64,000 nucleotides of DNA from Lasioglossum baleicum. Its lineage: Eukaryota; Arthropoda; Insecta; Hymenoptera; Halictidae. Of this stretch, positions 13,301 to 26,747 are shown in pieces (the first letter of the stretch is position 1; each line of letters begins with the position of its first letter). The notes under the pieces are model-generated. The model saw nothing but the letters and a program-made list of their open reading frames with translations, made no database searches and was not told the DNA's origin. The stretch lies in NCBI RefSeq assembly GCF_051020765.1, contig NC_134934.1, positions 744,001 through 808,000 of the forward strand, given 5' to 3'. A program made the translations under genes and the position numbers.

Positions 13301-13574
13301 TTCTTTACATCAGTTATCTTTACTACAGAACTGTAAGAAATTGTTTCTATCGAATAATCAGTTAGAAAGTCTAGAAAAGTTTCCAACATTAGACAATCTT
13401 GAGGTTTTGTCATTAAGAAATAATAAACTAAATAATTTAAAAGAAATACTACAATTACTAACAAGACATAAATTAAAATCGCTTGATTTAAGGGAAAATC
13501 CGGTGTGTAACGTTACAGAATTAAGAAATACTATTATGGAAACTAATCAAAATTTAGAATTACATATAGAATAA
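10317..13574 (+). CDS. RABGGTA: Rab geranylgeranyltransferase subunit alpha
   Basis: Alpha subunit of the cytosolic enzyme that, with the beta subunit and Rab escort protein, adds geranylgeranyl groups to Rab GTPases. Seven coding exons: 10317-10319 (the ATG alone), 10571-10681, 10830-10948, 11262-11449, 11532-11723, 12490-13065, 13132-13574; 543 aa (human form 567). The N-terminus HGRVKVRT is typical of the family, which supports the ATG-only exon: ATG at 10317 is followed at once by a GTAATC donor. PPTA helical repeats are visible as LWNIRREAF, YYVWYQRIWIM, FHCWNHRQYV, SSWHYRSRLL and AWFYQRWLL. The C-terminus has leucine-rich repeats (LFLSNNQLESL, VLSLRNNKLNNL, LKSLDLRENPVCN). Intron 5 (11724-12489) hosts two small transposons. 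Confidence 0.93.
11779..11980. mobile_element. TA-flanked MITE, family A, copy 1 (RABGGTA intron 5)
   Basis: About 200 bp with inverted ends: TAGACTGCGGATCTTTATGC on the left and GCATACAGATCCGCAGTCTA on the right. The flanking TA fits a Tc1/mariner-type target duplication. There is no coding capacity. Copies of the same family are at 45561-45762 and 48721-48923, with a decayed one at 53244-53435. Confidence 0.82.
12104..12375. mobile_element. Foldback MITE in RABGGTA intron 5
   Basis: The left end GACACAGTTTTCACCGACTC pairs with the right end GAGTCGGTGAAAACTGTGTC. The inverted similarity continues inward with mismatches (CGACAACG-type blocks). It is non-coding and about 270 bp long. No second copy was seen in the window. 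Confidence 0.75.
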
Positions 13575-13581
13575 TTTGAAT

Positions 13582-13587
13582 AATAAA
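13582..13587 (+). terminator. Poly(A) signal of RABGGTA
   Basis: AATAAA lies 8 bp after the stop codon on the coding strand, implying a very short 3' UTR unless a later signal is used. Confidence 0.5.
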
Positions 13588-13785
13588 TATATTAAAACTC
13601 AAGTGAATGGCTGTAAGTACGTAATAAATTAAACTTTTACTTTTGGTTAAGGTGATCGCAAAAATACTTATATCATCATGTATTCATTACTATGCAGGGA
13701 TTTTTCTCAGGTTTCTATATATATATATATATTGTTAACATATACAATTCAAATTGGAATATTTCAATTTCTGTTTATTATACGA

Positions 13786-13838
13786 TGTGTGTGTGTGTGT
13801 GCGTGCGTGCGTGCGCGTGTGTGTGTGTGTGTGTGTGG
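13786..13838. repeat. (GT)n microsatellite
   Basis: About 53 bp of alternating GT, interrupted in the middle by GCGTGC steps. A simple repeat with no other signal. Confidence 0.95.
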
Positions 13839-16697
13839 TTAAATTGAAAACGTAATATTGAAGAGTATTGTAATACCACGTCTAAAGAAAACGGTAAGAT
13901 AACACGAATGTTTTACTAAGAAAAATTTGTGCATATATTAGTTATAATTGAAGCACATCTAACGATGAACTTTGCTAATAATACCATCAATCGATTTTAA
14001 TAGCATTTTATGAATAAATGTTGTATTTTACTAAAAATTATAATAACAATTCTGTCTGTCAATAAGAAAAATTATTTATATTAAATAAGACATATATATA
14101 TGACGTAGAAAAAAGATATAATGCTTTAAATTACATGCTTCAAATGAAAGAAGGAGTAAGTTTAGTAAAAAAGACAAATGTTAAATCACAAAATGCAAAA
14201 TTTTATAGATTTTAATACATTTCACCGTTTATAAAGAAAATCTGTGTAACATTATTGCTCCTCATTACAATTTCATTCTAACATTAGAGTTCGTGGCGAA
14301 ATTTAAAATCTTATTGCCGCTTTAAGTTGATGTTCCGTCTCTTTTTAAGTACCATTCAATGAAAGAAGAAGACAATTCGAAAACGCGATAACATTTGAAA
14401 CGTAATATAATATACGTAATTTCATGAGTTAAATATTATTAAAAAAGTTATTTTTGTTTTATCACATACGTGATTCATTCATATCGATTTGTTTGTGTAC
14501 AACAACTCGATTTCTTACGTCCTCTATTACGATAAATTTTGGACCAAGATCCACGAGATTGCACGAGATCAAGCTCGAGACAACAAAAGAATACTGAAGA
14601 ATTCAACAAGAGTAAGATAACGAAGTCAAGTCAAACTTAAATATACTAAAACATGGACGCAACGACCTGAATGATCTGGTTCGGGGATGACGCTAAAACA
14701 ATAACTGCTCGGAAAATAAATCTAACGCCGCTGTCTTCTTGGTGTGTCCCAGTGTGTCCTCTTCGTTCGACGTTTGTTTATCCTTCGTACAGGCCGCGCA
14801 GCCCGCGCAGTCTATCCAATCCGAGTCTATCTCATCCAATCTCATCTATCTCTATAAATCTATGCCCCTGCCGCGCCCATCGCTGCGTTATTGTGTTATT
14901 TATTATTGTGTTATTGTCAGTTATTGTCCAGTTATTGTCGAATTCATTGGTACCAACAAAATAATAATGAAATTCAAATCAGTATAATTTATAAGTTTGG
15001 CCAGTTTGGCGATAGTTTTACCTCTATTGATTCTTTCAGTTTCAAACTTTACATATTTACAAAGTTTTTTTTAATGAAATCGATATTTTAATAATAAATA
15101 TACATCAATTTACATGTATCTATTGCAATTGCTCTTCATGCACTCTTCATGGTTCCTTTTTCCACATTTTGTGATCAAACCAGTGGCGGTACATAGTACG
15201 AAAACTGTCCGCTACTTGTCGCTACATAGTAGGGTATACTTTATGTTTAGTTTTTTAAAAATCCAAATGTGGACTTAGGTAATGACATGAGAATCAGTGG
15301 AATCAGTTCTCTGTTGATCGAATAAGGAAACAGAAGTTTACATACCTCTACCTTTTAAACTCAACGAAAAAAATACTATTTATATTTATATGTAAGTAAA
15401 AACACTATTTTAAAAATTAAATACATCGTATTCTTCTTGCAATCGTCAACATGCTTTTTTGTTTTAATAAACGAAGTTATGTGTAAAACAACTTATATAC
15501 TAAAATTTGTTTATTGTTGTATAGTACAAATATATACATGTATCTCAAAATAATATTTAGAGCAATATTTTATCGTATTTTATCAATATATATTATTATT
15601 GTTATACTTTACCGTTCAACGTTCCTTTTTTTTTCTATAAAAGTATCTCAAAAAATATTTCATTTTTAAAATATAAAATACATGTTCGAAGTAAATAAAG
15701 TGTCGTTTTTATTTCACATTATAAAATTTCAATCAATTGTTTCGTTTTAATTTTTATTTTAAAATGGTGGTCGATGTTCGTTCGTCGTTAGTAATCATAT
15801 TTAGTTTAAACTAATAGATATATTTAGTTCATCAAAATGCATCGATATTTCATAAATGTTTATAAATAATGATGTTTTATAAATAAATATTCTCAAATGT
15901 AAAGGAACAAAGGAATCGTGACATATTTATGTATGCTTGAGTTATTTACAAAATAGCATGTACCTATAAAGCGTGTATTTATATACATTATTTTTCACTT
16001 ATTGTTATATTATTTTTATTGCTATAAAGGAAGTGTGATATTAAGAAAATGTTAATACATATATAATTATGTTGTCGCATTAGCATAATTCGAAATTTGT
16101 TTCCAAAATTGTTAGAAGGATAATTAAAAAAAGATTATATAATAGACATTAAAAAATTGTAAATATACATCAGATAAATATATTTTTCATTTCAACATTA
16201 TTATTTGTTTAACATTATTGAATTGTATTTGTCTTGTCTAAATTACAAATTACTTGTACAGCAGTTAATAACATTATAACTCAAGAAAGACTTCATAGAT
16301 TTCTTATGTTTTATTTTAGTGTTGTAACACATGCATGTGTTTTATTTTAAACACACACAGTGACATGTTCAAAGCCATTAGCATAAAAAATGAATTTATT
16401 GCACTTGAAACATATGGTTTAAATGGACCATATGGCTCCATCAAATGGCAGTTGATGTATATCTGTAGATCTAAAAATAGCTAAAATTTGAACTCTCTTT
16501 GTGACGTTCAACAGTAAAAAGCTGTAACACATTTTCATACAAAGGAATACAGATACAATTTTTAAATAGTTACATCTTTTATACAGATTATAATAAAGAT
16601 ATATAATAGCTTTATATACCTCACTTTGGTTTATCTGCATGTGTACAACTATTCATAAAAAAAGAGAACAGTATTTCTACTTTTCTTTTCCTCTATT

Positions 16698-16701
<4 letters not shown>

Positions 16702-16762
<61 letters not shown>
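16702..16762. repeat. (CT)n microsatellite
   Basis: About 60 bp of uninterrupted CT. The open frame across it (16639-16824) encodes only Ser-Leu repeats and is not a gene. Confidence 0.95.
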
Positions 16763-16765
<3 letters not shown>

Positions 16766-17270
16766 GCTTTGTCTCGCCCTTCACATCCGTATTTAATATG
16801 TATATAAACAGAATTTATGCATAATATACTGATAATTTAAAATAAATAATTATAACATATGCAAATATACGAAATATATTGAATTGAAGTAAAAAATACG
16901 TAAAGATCCAATTCAACACAATTGTGATTGTTAAAAATGAAACATTTGCCTTCTTAACTATGAAAGTTTTAATTACTACTGCAGTTCACTGACAAAGATG
17001 CTCTTACCATCAGAGTCATCAGTAATGACCTCTTTGCTTCTTATCTCAATAACACTGTATTCAATTAATTGACTAAAGGAAGCATTCCACTCACTTTAAA
17101 GACATTATATCTACTATGCGAGTTACTATGATATTCTAGTTGATATTACAATTTAGTCATAGGTATATATAAATATAATTACATTACCGCGTAGATGTAA
17201 GCAAGTAATATTTTTTTTATTATTATTTCAGATATTTCTATCAGCATTTACTATCAGCACTGCCACAACA

Positions 17271-19573
17271 ATGAAGTATATTTTGATATTGTCTTTACAA
17301 TTACTTTGTGTCAGTCTAAGCAATACTAGGGAAATTACGTATGTTTTATATACCTTTTACAATGAGAATTTAAATGTAAGTTTACCTTTGATTAAAAATC
17401 CATTTGTTAGAAAACTCATGATTGTTTTCAGACACGAAGACATTAAAGATGCGATGTTGAGTTTAGTACATATGATGCGGGAGAATACAGAAAAATTAGA
17501 AAGACATGAAGTAAGAGAACGTCAGTTAGGTGAACAATTGAAAAAGGCTATTGCTATTTTGACAAAACGTATGTCAACAGTGGATAGCCTTAAATTACAA
17601 ATAACAAAACTAGATGAAAAAGTGACAGGAATTGAACAATTAATTTCACAGGTATATCATTGACTTATATTATTTTGAACATTCTAATAAGTTTCTTGTA
17701 ATACAAACAAAACAATTATATCATAAGTTATTTGTTATACACTCTGAATTCGGTTTTCATTTATTTTGTTTAGAGAGATGAACGTGAGAGAATACAAATG
17801 CAAAAAACTGTTGATACTTTAGAAGATTTGGAAAGTCGGTTAGAAGGCTGGCTTACAGATATTGAGACTAAAGTATCTAAAGTTAATGCTCGACCAGTTG
17901 TTACACCACCTCCTGTTGACAATGTCTCTCTTGTTATCTCAAAACTAAATAATACAGAATCAGTGTTGATGGAAAGAATTTCAAAAGCCGAGTCAATATT
18001 ACAATCTGAAGCAATGAAATTAAAAGATATTCCAAATGTTCAAACGGGAACAACGCAAGCACTATTGACGGAGGTAAATAATGATTAATATAGCATATTA
18101 AAACATATACTAAGTTTGTATACTCTATAGATCCAGGATATTAATTCAAGGCTTAGCGATCTTGAGATCTCTCTAGAGAAAGTTAGAGAACACACTCAGA
18201 AAATTAAAGAAAGGTTACAAGAACCACAGCTTGATACTATTTTTAATATTGATAAACATGCAAGAGCTTTACCTTCAATACAACAACTTTTAGAGAATGT
18301 ATCTGAACAAATTCGAGAATTACCAAGGTAACATTCATATAACTATTAAAAATTTCTGTAAACTGAAAAACTATGTAGTTCCAACAATAAATATTTTGTA
18401 GATTACTACAAAACTACACTTCAGAATGTAATCGATGCATACGATTTAACAAGACACTTTGTTTTTCAGGATTAACAATGTTCATCATAATGAATCGCAA
18501 ACGCTCTTACAGGAAGCTAAACATGCTTTAAAGGATGTTGTTACCAAAGGAGTCAATGATTTAGAAGATAAATTAGAGAAGGCTAAAGTTGAGACAAAGG
18601 AGACGATAGGAACTCTTAGGTAATATTATTGTAAAAATGTAGGGAACGATTTGTTAACTATAACTTTCTCACTAACGTTGACAGCATCGAATTAAATATT
18701 TTTGAGATTTTAGAATGGACTTGGCAAATAATGCTGAACGTGTGAATCAAGAATTAAATGATCTTGAAAAGGGACAATCTGTAATGGTTTCGATGGCTGA
18801 TCATGTCTTGGATACTAAAAAAAGAGTTGAATATGGGGTACACCAAATTCTTTTAGAAGTGGGAGATTTAGTGAAAGCACAGGGTGTAAATATCAATAAT
18901 ACTTTAAATCAAAGATTTGACGGTATATCAAATGATATTATGGACAATCAGAATGGTGCTTTGGCAAATTTAACTACTAAAATGGAACAAGAAATGAATG
19001 AGGTAGTAATTATATATATATATGTGACGTATCATAAAATTGTTTTATTCGAACGATGTATAAAATTTATTTTTGTAAAAGGTCTGGCGACAAATAAATG
19101 TTATGTATCAACAAATGACAGAAAGCACAAAAACTTTAGAGAAATTGCATAAACAAAACGTGGATTATGTGAATGGTACAACAACTACTATGGACGGCAT
19201 GGAAACCAAGGTAAAACCCTTGAATTTGTCAGATGTGACAGTATTAAATTTCACCTAAATAAATATTTTTTATGTTCAGGTGGGCGAGATAACGGAGCGC
19301 ATGACAGAAGTCGATAAAAACTTGAATTATCTCTTGGGACGACTTTCACTTGTGACACAAGAATTTAATCTAATAAAAATGGGGTTGGGCACAGCGTTAG
19401 ATAATATTAAAGCATCGTTCAAAGAAGTACAAGATAAAGCAAATGATTTGAGAAATCCGGGACCACATCCGATACCTGAAAATTATAAAGAATTTAGTGA
19501 ATCTGACAATAAACCAGATGGTAAGCCTTCACCAGAAATTATCGACCATATCTTTAATCCTCAAGTTAATTAA
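17271..19573 (+). CDS. Secreted coiled-coil protein of unknown family
   Basis: I do not recognise this gene. Eight exons join in frame: 17271-17338, 17432-17651, 17774-18073, 18131-18327, 18470-18619, 18714-19002, 19082-19210, 19280-19573, giving 548 aa. Residues 1 to about 18 (MKYILILSLQLLCVSLS) look like a signal peptide. Most of the rest is Leu/Ile/Lys/Glu-rich heptad-like sequence with no membrane segment, so a long extracellular coiled coil is likely. N-glycosylation sequons (NNT, NNT, NLT, NGT) fit export. A proline-rich break (VVTPPPVDN) lies near residue 160 and a Pro/Ser/Asp tail ends the chain. No globular C-terminal domain such as fibrinogen-like is present. Intron 1 (93 bp) is a multiple of three with no stop, so a retained-intron form is possible. 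Confidence 0.85.
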
Positions 19574-22500
19574 CTCATACTTTCGTGTATTATCTACAAA
19601 GGAAAAGTTTAAATTATAACTTGAATCTACTATATAATTAATTATGAGTAATCAACTATCAAAAAGAATTTATATATGTATAGGATTATAATTAATTTTG
19701 CAGAATTGTTATTAATTCGAAATTTCTCACTGTTTCTCAACGATATATAATTTTGAAAAGATATCTATAGTTTCAAGCATAACAATGTTTATTTCAAATA
19801 TTTGCAATATGAATCTCATATCGAGGGTCATCGAGTTATATTGAAGATTATAGTTTCTGTGTGTGCATCACTAATATATTAAAATATTATTCATTATACT
19901 AATATATATATATGTATATATATATATAATATTTTTTAAAGTATTTTATTTACATATTTTTTAATGGTAAAAATACGAAATCAGATAAACTCTATGATTA
20001 AATTTGACTTGCACAATGAATATTTTAACTTTTAAATTTCATGACATTCATTATATTATGCTTAAAATATTGGTCCTGAATTACTTTAGTTTTGGTTGCA
20101 AAACATGTAACACATAATTATGAAACGAATTTTAGTATAATAAAAACTGCAAAGTCTAAGGTAACGAAACCTAAGAAGCGGGTTTCTATTCTAATAAAGT
20201 AATATATTGGGATCAATATATATTTGGATAAATATATTTTTATACACTGATGTATTATTAAAATAACTATTGATATTTCAAACAAAGAAGAATGTGGAGG
20301 GAAGATAGTAGATTTAGTAGAACATTTTATATTGGGTGATACTCTGAATCACTCTTAAGTATATTACGCTATTTTGAAAACAATATGAATATATATGTGT
20401 TTCCGTATATATATTTAAAAAATGATTACCATATATTATTACAAATATATTTTATGAAAAAATCTGTATTTGATTACAGTAATTATTATATGTTAAGAAT
20501 AATATTGGTGCAGACTTTTTGCAATGCATTGTTAATGATAATATACATATAATTTTTCATTTGTAATATATATACAATGTCAAAGTACCTTCTTGTTTAA
20601 ATTAAAATAATGCACTATCATTTAGTAACTTAGTACGATACAAATGAGGTCAAGGTATCAAGATTATAATTTCATTTGACAAATTGAAGAACTTAATTAC
20701 ATAAGTGCAATATATTTTAATAAATATATTAATATTATTATGGTTATTACTATGTAATACGTAGTTTGTCTAGAAACGAAAACTATAAGGATGTATAAAG
20801 TAAAACCCGCCGTTTTTATAAACACTACAATATGAACACTTTACAAATGTAACTGATTGTTAGAAACTACATTATTTCTACGTTAATAATGTTAATAAAA
20901 TATTTTGAATTATTTGTAATGACAATATTGGTAACACTATCTTTTCTAAATATTTTATAGATATGTGTTATTGACTACTAGTTCAAATAAAATATGTATC
21001 TAAATTCCTGACTTGTATGTATTTAAAATTTAAACCTGTACATTTTTAATCCTAAACCCGTTCTACGTAACTAATACTTCTTAATGTAAATATGTATACC
21101 TAAATGGAGTGATATAATATTGACCTTCAATTAGTATACTACAAATTGGAATAAAAAATAAAAATTAGGGCATATAGTTTTATGCTTAAGTCCTTTTCAT
21201 GTTCATTCAAATTTATTGAAATAGTAAAATTATTTACTATAATTTTTGTATAAATAATTTTATTTTTCTAATGTTAAAGATAATATACAATATTTTCAAT
21301 CAAATTTTATTACACTGACTCATAAATTGTGATATTCTCACTATGGTTTCTTTAAATATAATGTTATATGTACATATAGTAAGATTAAATTATGTTATGA
21401 TAACCAATATGTATATATATATATATATTTATATTGTATAATCTTAACGTATTAAATTTTGTTAATATATAATGATACAGGTCCACTATATCCAGCTAAA
21501 AACTAATCGAACTTTGTACACTTAGAAAATTTTATTAATATTGAATAACTTAAACAACTTAAAAGCATATGGCCAGTTTATATATTACTTATCTCATCTT
21601 TAATTGTGTGTGATCGATAACTGAATATATGAATATAATTTTTTCCATACGAAGAGTACAAGTTTTGAAATTCCATTTGTATATCTTGTTTCCATAAAAA
21701 ATTGTTCCGAAGCAGAAATATGTTTCGAGTTTATAATTATTTTTCTTGAAATATGCAATATATTAAAAATTAAGAGTTTTGAAAATTTAATAAAAAACGT
21801 TTCGATAAAATTATTTTTCCTTCTTAACATTTCTTGTTAAAATAGTCATTGAATCGTTCGATACATATATGTACGAGAGTTAATGTTCTTTAATTTACAT
21901 TGCACACGGGATAACATATAAACATTGTCAAAAGACACTATATTAGTAATAACATTTGATTTTATACAGATAGGAAAAAGATTGAATAACGTTGGAACAA
22001 CTTTGAAGATTGTACATACAAGTATATTACATTCACATTTTTAACACACTTGTTGGAGTACTGTAAGGAAGTTTTTATTTCAAAAAGTAAGAAATCATAT
22101 GAAATTAGTGTATTACGTAGATAAGAGAAAAATAATATAAGTACATACTAGGTATGTACCTACTATTTATATGTTACCTTCATATAAAAACTCAGTTTAA
22201 ATCAATTGCCAATATGTTATTCAGTTTTACAAGACACTCGTTACATATAAGGTTTGAATTTCCTGTATTCTATAGTTTATATGATAATAATAGTTACATG
22301 ATAATCACCAAAAATCTTCAAGTGATAAAAAACATACAAAATTTTACAAATTATTAATGTATATCCACAAATTTAGATTTTAAAAAATTACTAAATCTTT
22401 TGTAAAAACAGATTTCTTTTTAATATGTATTAAATTGAGATTCTATTATATTCATTTAAATGGAACTTCATTAATGCGATTTCATTGAAAAACAAAACAT

Positions 22501-24202
22501 AAGTTTAAATTACTTCATCAAGTATCAACGTAGAATTAAATATATTTATATATTATTGAACGGTAAAATTGTATTGCATTACTGCTAGAGTAATTGTTTT
22601 ATAAAAAGAAAAACGATACTATACCAATTATCAAATTATTGAAATGAATTTAGTATGCAAGTAAATTGCTAGTGAATTATTATTACATTTCTTTAGTTGG
22701 TTATATTCATTATACTTATACATTTTACTTATTAAATAACCTGCTTAATGAGGTCGATTACAAACTTAAAATTGCGTCTACACATGGCATTTTTACTTTT
22801 TGACTTTTCAACGTTATAAAACGAAATATATTAACGCGATTTAAATTTTTGAGAATGGACAACAAAATTTGTGATTGGCTACAAATTGATAGTCTTAAGT
22901 ATTACAATTTTTTTATAATGCTACAGTTTTTGAGCTGTTTCTGTTTAAGCTATATGAACTGCATTATTGGATAATTTACATTAAAGCTTTTCCATTAATT
23001 GTAATGGATGACCATTTATGCTACATGTGAGAAATATTAACAACTAACATCAACTGTTTGCTTTACAGTATATTAGATACGTTAACAAGCCCCCATGATA
23101 AGCTTTGGTTAATTTCGTAACATTATAATTAATCTTTATTACAACCCTTTGCAGTGCTAGATTTCCCAGATGATATTTTACATATTTTGGTTAGTTTAAT
23201 CAAGATTTATAATACTTTCCTGAACTTGGTGACTACTTAACAATACAATCATTATTTGCATAGCTCAATAATGTTATCGAATTCTACTTTCATTCTGACT
23301 TGTCTCCACTTGTTTAGACTATTACTGAAAGGTATGTAAATATCCCTAGGCGAAATTTATTAGCACAGCAAAGAAGTGTTGAGTATAAGCCTATATACAC
23401 CCCCAATGCAATGGAAACGTCATTAGAAATGCCTAGCCTATGATAAGCACTGCGTTAGAAATTTTTAACATATTACATATGCTCAAACTGAGATATCTTT
23501 GAATATTAGAAAAAATAATGCAAGTTCTCAGCCGAGCATTTGTTAATGCTATTTTGTTGTTGTTCATGGTTTTTATAAAAGGACTTCTTAAATAAAGCTA
23601 TGTAATTAAATTCGGAGTATTGGACGCATTATATTAGAATGCACAATTTCATCTAAGAGCAATAAAGAAGAGTGCTGGATACTTCAAGTTAATTCGATTT
23701 TATCTTTTCGGGATATATACGGTATACACATGCTCTGGCAGTTTATAATTACTGAACAACATCATGTTTACTAAACCGTATTCTTTTTTTAACCATTGCT
23801 GTTAACTTAGATTGGAATGTGTACTTAGTAGTTTTAAAAAAGAACTACCAAATGTAAATTCATCGTTTACCACTCTATATCTATTAAAAGTACAAATAAT
23901 GAATGCATTACTTCCATATACAGATATGATATAATATATATATAATAAATATTGTCAGTAGTTTTTATTATTCTAAAACCTATGTATTGATAAAGTGACT
24001 AAATTCCATAATATGATTAATATTGTAATTGAATCCACAAGATAAACTTTTATATTTGTGTGTATCCTTTTACAGTATCCACACACTCTTTTTTCAATTA
24101 CACTCTCAGATTTGGACTAAAATTAAGCAGCTGCTAGATCGAGTAATTAGATTTAGATATGCCCAGATGACGTTTGCTACGCCTTTGGGGGTGTGAGTGG
24201 TC
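19574..24202. other. 4.6-kb AT-rich interval with no gene seen
   Basis: Very AT-rich, with many ATATAT tracts and only short unlinked open frames. An AATAAA at about 20193 could end the preceding transcript. No repeat family shared with the rest of the window was noticed. It may contain long 3' UTRs or non-coding RNA that cannot be recognised by eye. Confidence 0.45.
23964..23969 (-). terminator. Possible poly(A) signal of the UPF0047 gene
   Basis: TTTATT on the plus strand (AATAAA on the minus strand) lies about 235 bp after the stop codon. AT-rich sequence makes chance occurrences common. Confidence 0.3.
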
Positions 24203-25483
24203 CTAGCTGCTAGTAGAGGCAATAGGACTAACAGGAGTCAAAGGGCTACTTGCAGGATCCCGGAGACAACCAGTTAATGTTATTACAGCTTTACGTCTTC
24301 CAGCATTGTTACGATGTTCACATAGCCAAATTCCTTGCCATTTTCCCAAGGTTAATTTCCCATCGGTAATTGGAATGCTCAACGAAGAACCAAGGAAACA
24401 CGCCTTTACATGTGCTGGCTGCAATTAATACAATTATAGAACATTTGTATGAATTTCGAATAACTTATAGATGTTCATCTATGAACATACTGGTTTTTAA
24501 AGTTATATTCATTTTCAAATTAAAACAAAATTACTTATTAACCCTTTCGCTATAAAACAGTTTACTTTTCCGTGTTATATGTATTACTGGTTCTTTAATT
24601 GGGTTACCTTCAATTAATGTACAACATATTATAAACAAATACTCGACCACAAAAGGATTAATTTGAGAATATTGTAAAATTCATTCAATCGTAAAAACAG
24701 TAGCTATTTATTTATAAATTTACCATATCATCTGGTCCTTCCCGGCTATGTCTATAGGCCAAACCTTCAGGAACTATTTTATTAAGCATCATTTCTACAT
24801 CATCTCTAACATCTGGATCACAATTTTCATTTAATGCTAAACTTGCCGATGTATGAAGAACTGAAAGTTTCAAAATTAAAATGTTTATATCTTCTTATTT
24901 ATAAGAAATATATTTCGTTTATGGACGAAACTTTTTTTATTAATTTCAATCAAATTTATTTATATTATTTATATCTTCCAAAAACTTTATACATTACAGA
25001 GTAATACAAAAACATGTATTTAACACTTTTCTATTAATATATAAATCCAAAAGAAATGTTAAAGTTTCAAAAGTTTTAAATGTACATACATGTGTATATT
25101 TCAAATTTGTTATTTCTGTGTATTTATGTGTTAAACGCCATTATTTGAAATATACGTATATCGATATTTGTCTGATATTCTATGTGCAACAGATTATAAA
25201 CAAAATTACACTAGGCAAAATAAGGAATATGGAGTGCTACATGTAGTTTAGTGCACTCATTGTAATATTTTCGTAAAAGCGGTATAACGATAAAGAAATC
25301 GCATAGTATAGAATTTCACTTACTTTGTATGTGACAAAGTCCAACAGAAAATTCGCAGAGTTCCGGAATTTTTCCTAATATTTCTTCGGTAACGTGATGG
25401 ATACCTCGATGCTGTGGTCTTAGTTTAATTTTCGTTTGAAACCAAGCAGAACCAATTTGAATCTTTCTCTTTGTCGAGGCCAT
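24203..25483 (-). CDS. UPF0047 (YjbQ-type) family protein
   Basis: Three exons on the minus strand, 25324-25483, 24724-24860 and 24203-24418, give 170 aa, a little longer than the ~140 aa bacterial members because of a Ser/Pro-rich tail ([18 protein letters not shown]). Family signatures are clear: [20 protein letters not shown] in the middle and [14 protein letters not shown] near the C-terminus. E. coli YjbQ is reported to have weak thiamine-phosphate synthase activity; the role of animal members is not settled, so I give no reaction. The His, Asn, Asp and Glu residues expected in the pocket are present. No signal or targeting peptide is seen. The start codon is preceded by a stop-rich region and fits the family N-terminus. 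Confidence 0.9.
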
Positions 25484-26131
25484 GATATGATACGCTGTAG
25501 AGATTACACAGTTAACTAGACTTCGAATAAAATTTCTCGCAAAGCGAAGATACGGTAAAATCTACTTCGAGCCAAAAATCACGAGAACACGGTCCACTCC
25601 ATTGGAAATGGTATACGTCTATCTTCGCCTCTTGTCGGCTACAAGACGTATGGACTTAACCACATCTTTTAAGATTGTCTAATTGCATCTGCTGTATTTC
25701 GTATTCATGAAAAGGTTATGAGAAATAATGATTGACTACCTATCGCGTTTAAATACATACATGTATGCTCACCTTCATCTAAATACACGGAATATTACTA
25801 TTAGTATCATGTACACATACTAATAGTAAAAAAACGAGATGGTGAAATTGTTTGAAAATAAATCATTATATCACTAATGAATACAAATTACTTAATGCAC
25901 CGCTTAAAAAAATCTTAACGGATAACGTGCCATACTGTACGCCATATGTCAGAGAATAAATAAATCGAATATCGAATGATAATCTAAACAGTGATATAAG
26001 TTGTGTTCCGTTATGGTACGTTCTCAGCTAAAATTGTCCTATTTATTTATTGACGTTTTACAAAAATTAAAAATAGAAGTTATGATAATTGAAAGTCTAA
26101 TAACATATTTGTATACAATTGTATACAATAA
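25484..26131. other. 5' flank of the UPF0047 gene
   Basis: AT-rich sequence without a gene. It must contain the minus-strand promoter of the UPF0047 gene; nothing specific was recognised. Confidence 0.4.
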
Positions 26132-26747
26132 CCCCGACGGCACACCGGCTCGGTTTCAGCCTGGCCCCTGTGCACAAAAGGGCGCGTTTTCCGCCTGCCG
26201 AGGGCTCGAGCCCAGGGCCTGCCGGCCGGGCTAGGATTCAGCCGATTTGCAAGATTGCAAGGGTGCGGGATTCGCGTTCTCATTGCGTGATAATACAAAC
26301 ACGGGTTTTTTCAGTAGTCAAAAACGCCAAATAAAGGTCAATCTAGGCAGCAATCGCCCTCAAAGGTCTTATTTATTAACTTATTATACTTTTGTCGGTA
26401 ACAAGGGAGACTGCTACGCATTTGCAAAGTACTGCCACATTGATGCGACCCGCCCTGTGTCGCGCATGCGCGAGAAAAGTTGGGCCCAATCGAAGCACTG
26501 ATTGGCCACATTAGTGTGATACCGTGCTGCCCTCTCAAAAACAGGCTGAATCCCAGCCCGGCCGTCAGGCTCTGGGCTCGAGCCCCCGGCAGGTGAAAAT
26601 CGCGCCCTTTTGTGCACAGGGGCCAGGCTAAATCGTCCTGATTTGGTCTCAACGCTGAGCCAAGCATTGCGTTAGCCCGTAACGTGTCGGGCTGGGGCTC
26701 GGCTAGCTGGGTCCGGCGGTGGGCTCGGGCAGACTGTGCTGTCGGGG
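26132..26747. mobile_element. Non-autonomous DNA transposon, family B, complete copy
   Basis: 616 bp bounded by CCCCGACGGCACA and TGTGCTGTCGGGG. Sub-terminal inverted segments are also clear: CCTGGCCCCTGTGCACAAAA near 26160 pairs with TTTTGTGCACAGGGGCCAGG near 26608, and GGGCTCGAGCCC-like sequence occurs on both sides. GC-rich ends surround an AT-rich middle. Open frames inside it run through the repeats and match nothing. A second copy, broken by later insertions, is at 26931-27321 and 40549-40840. Confidence 0.8.

Larger units (their letters stand above)
13588..17270. other. Gene-poor AT-rich interval
   Basis: No coding exon with conserved features was found. It contains a (GT)n tract and a (CT)n tract (separate entries) and a mildly GC-rich stretch at about 14700-14900 that could be a promoter or a repeat. 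Around 14938-14966 it repeats, in reverse, a short GGTACCAA-containing sequence seen near 3062-3092. A splice acceptor (TTTCAG at 17226-17231) precedes the start codon at 17271, so a non-coding 5' exon of the next gene probably lies in this interval. Confidence 0.45.

Noticed and set aside
16639..16824. 61-codon open frame with repeated Ser-Leu
   Set aside because: It is translation of the (CT)n microsatellite.
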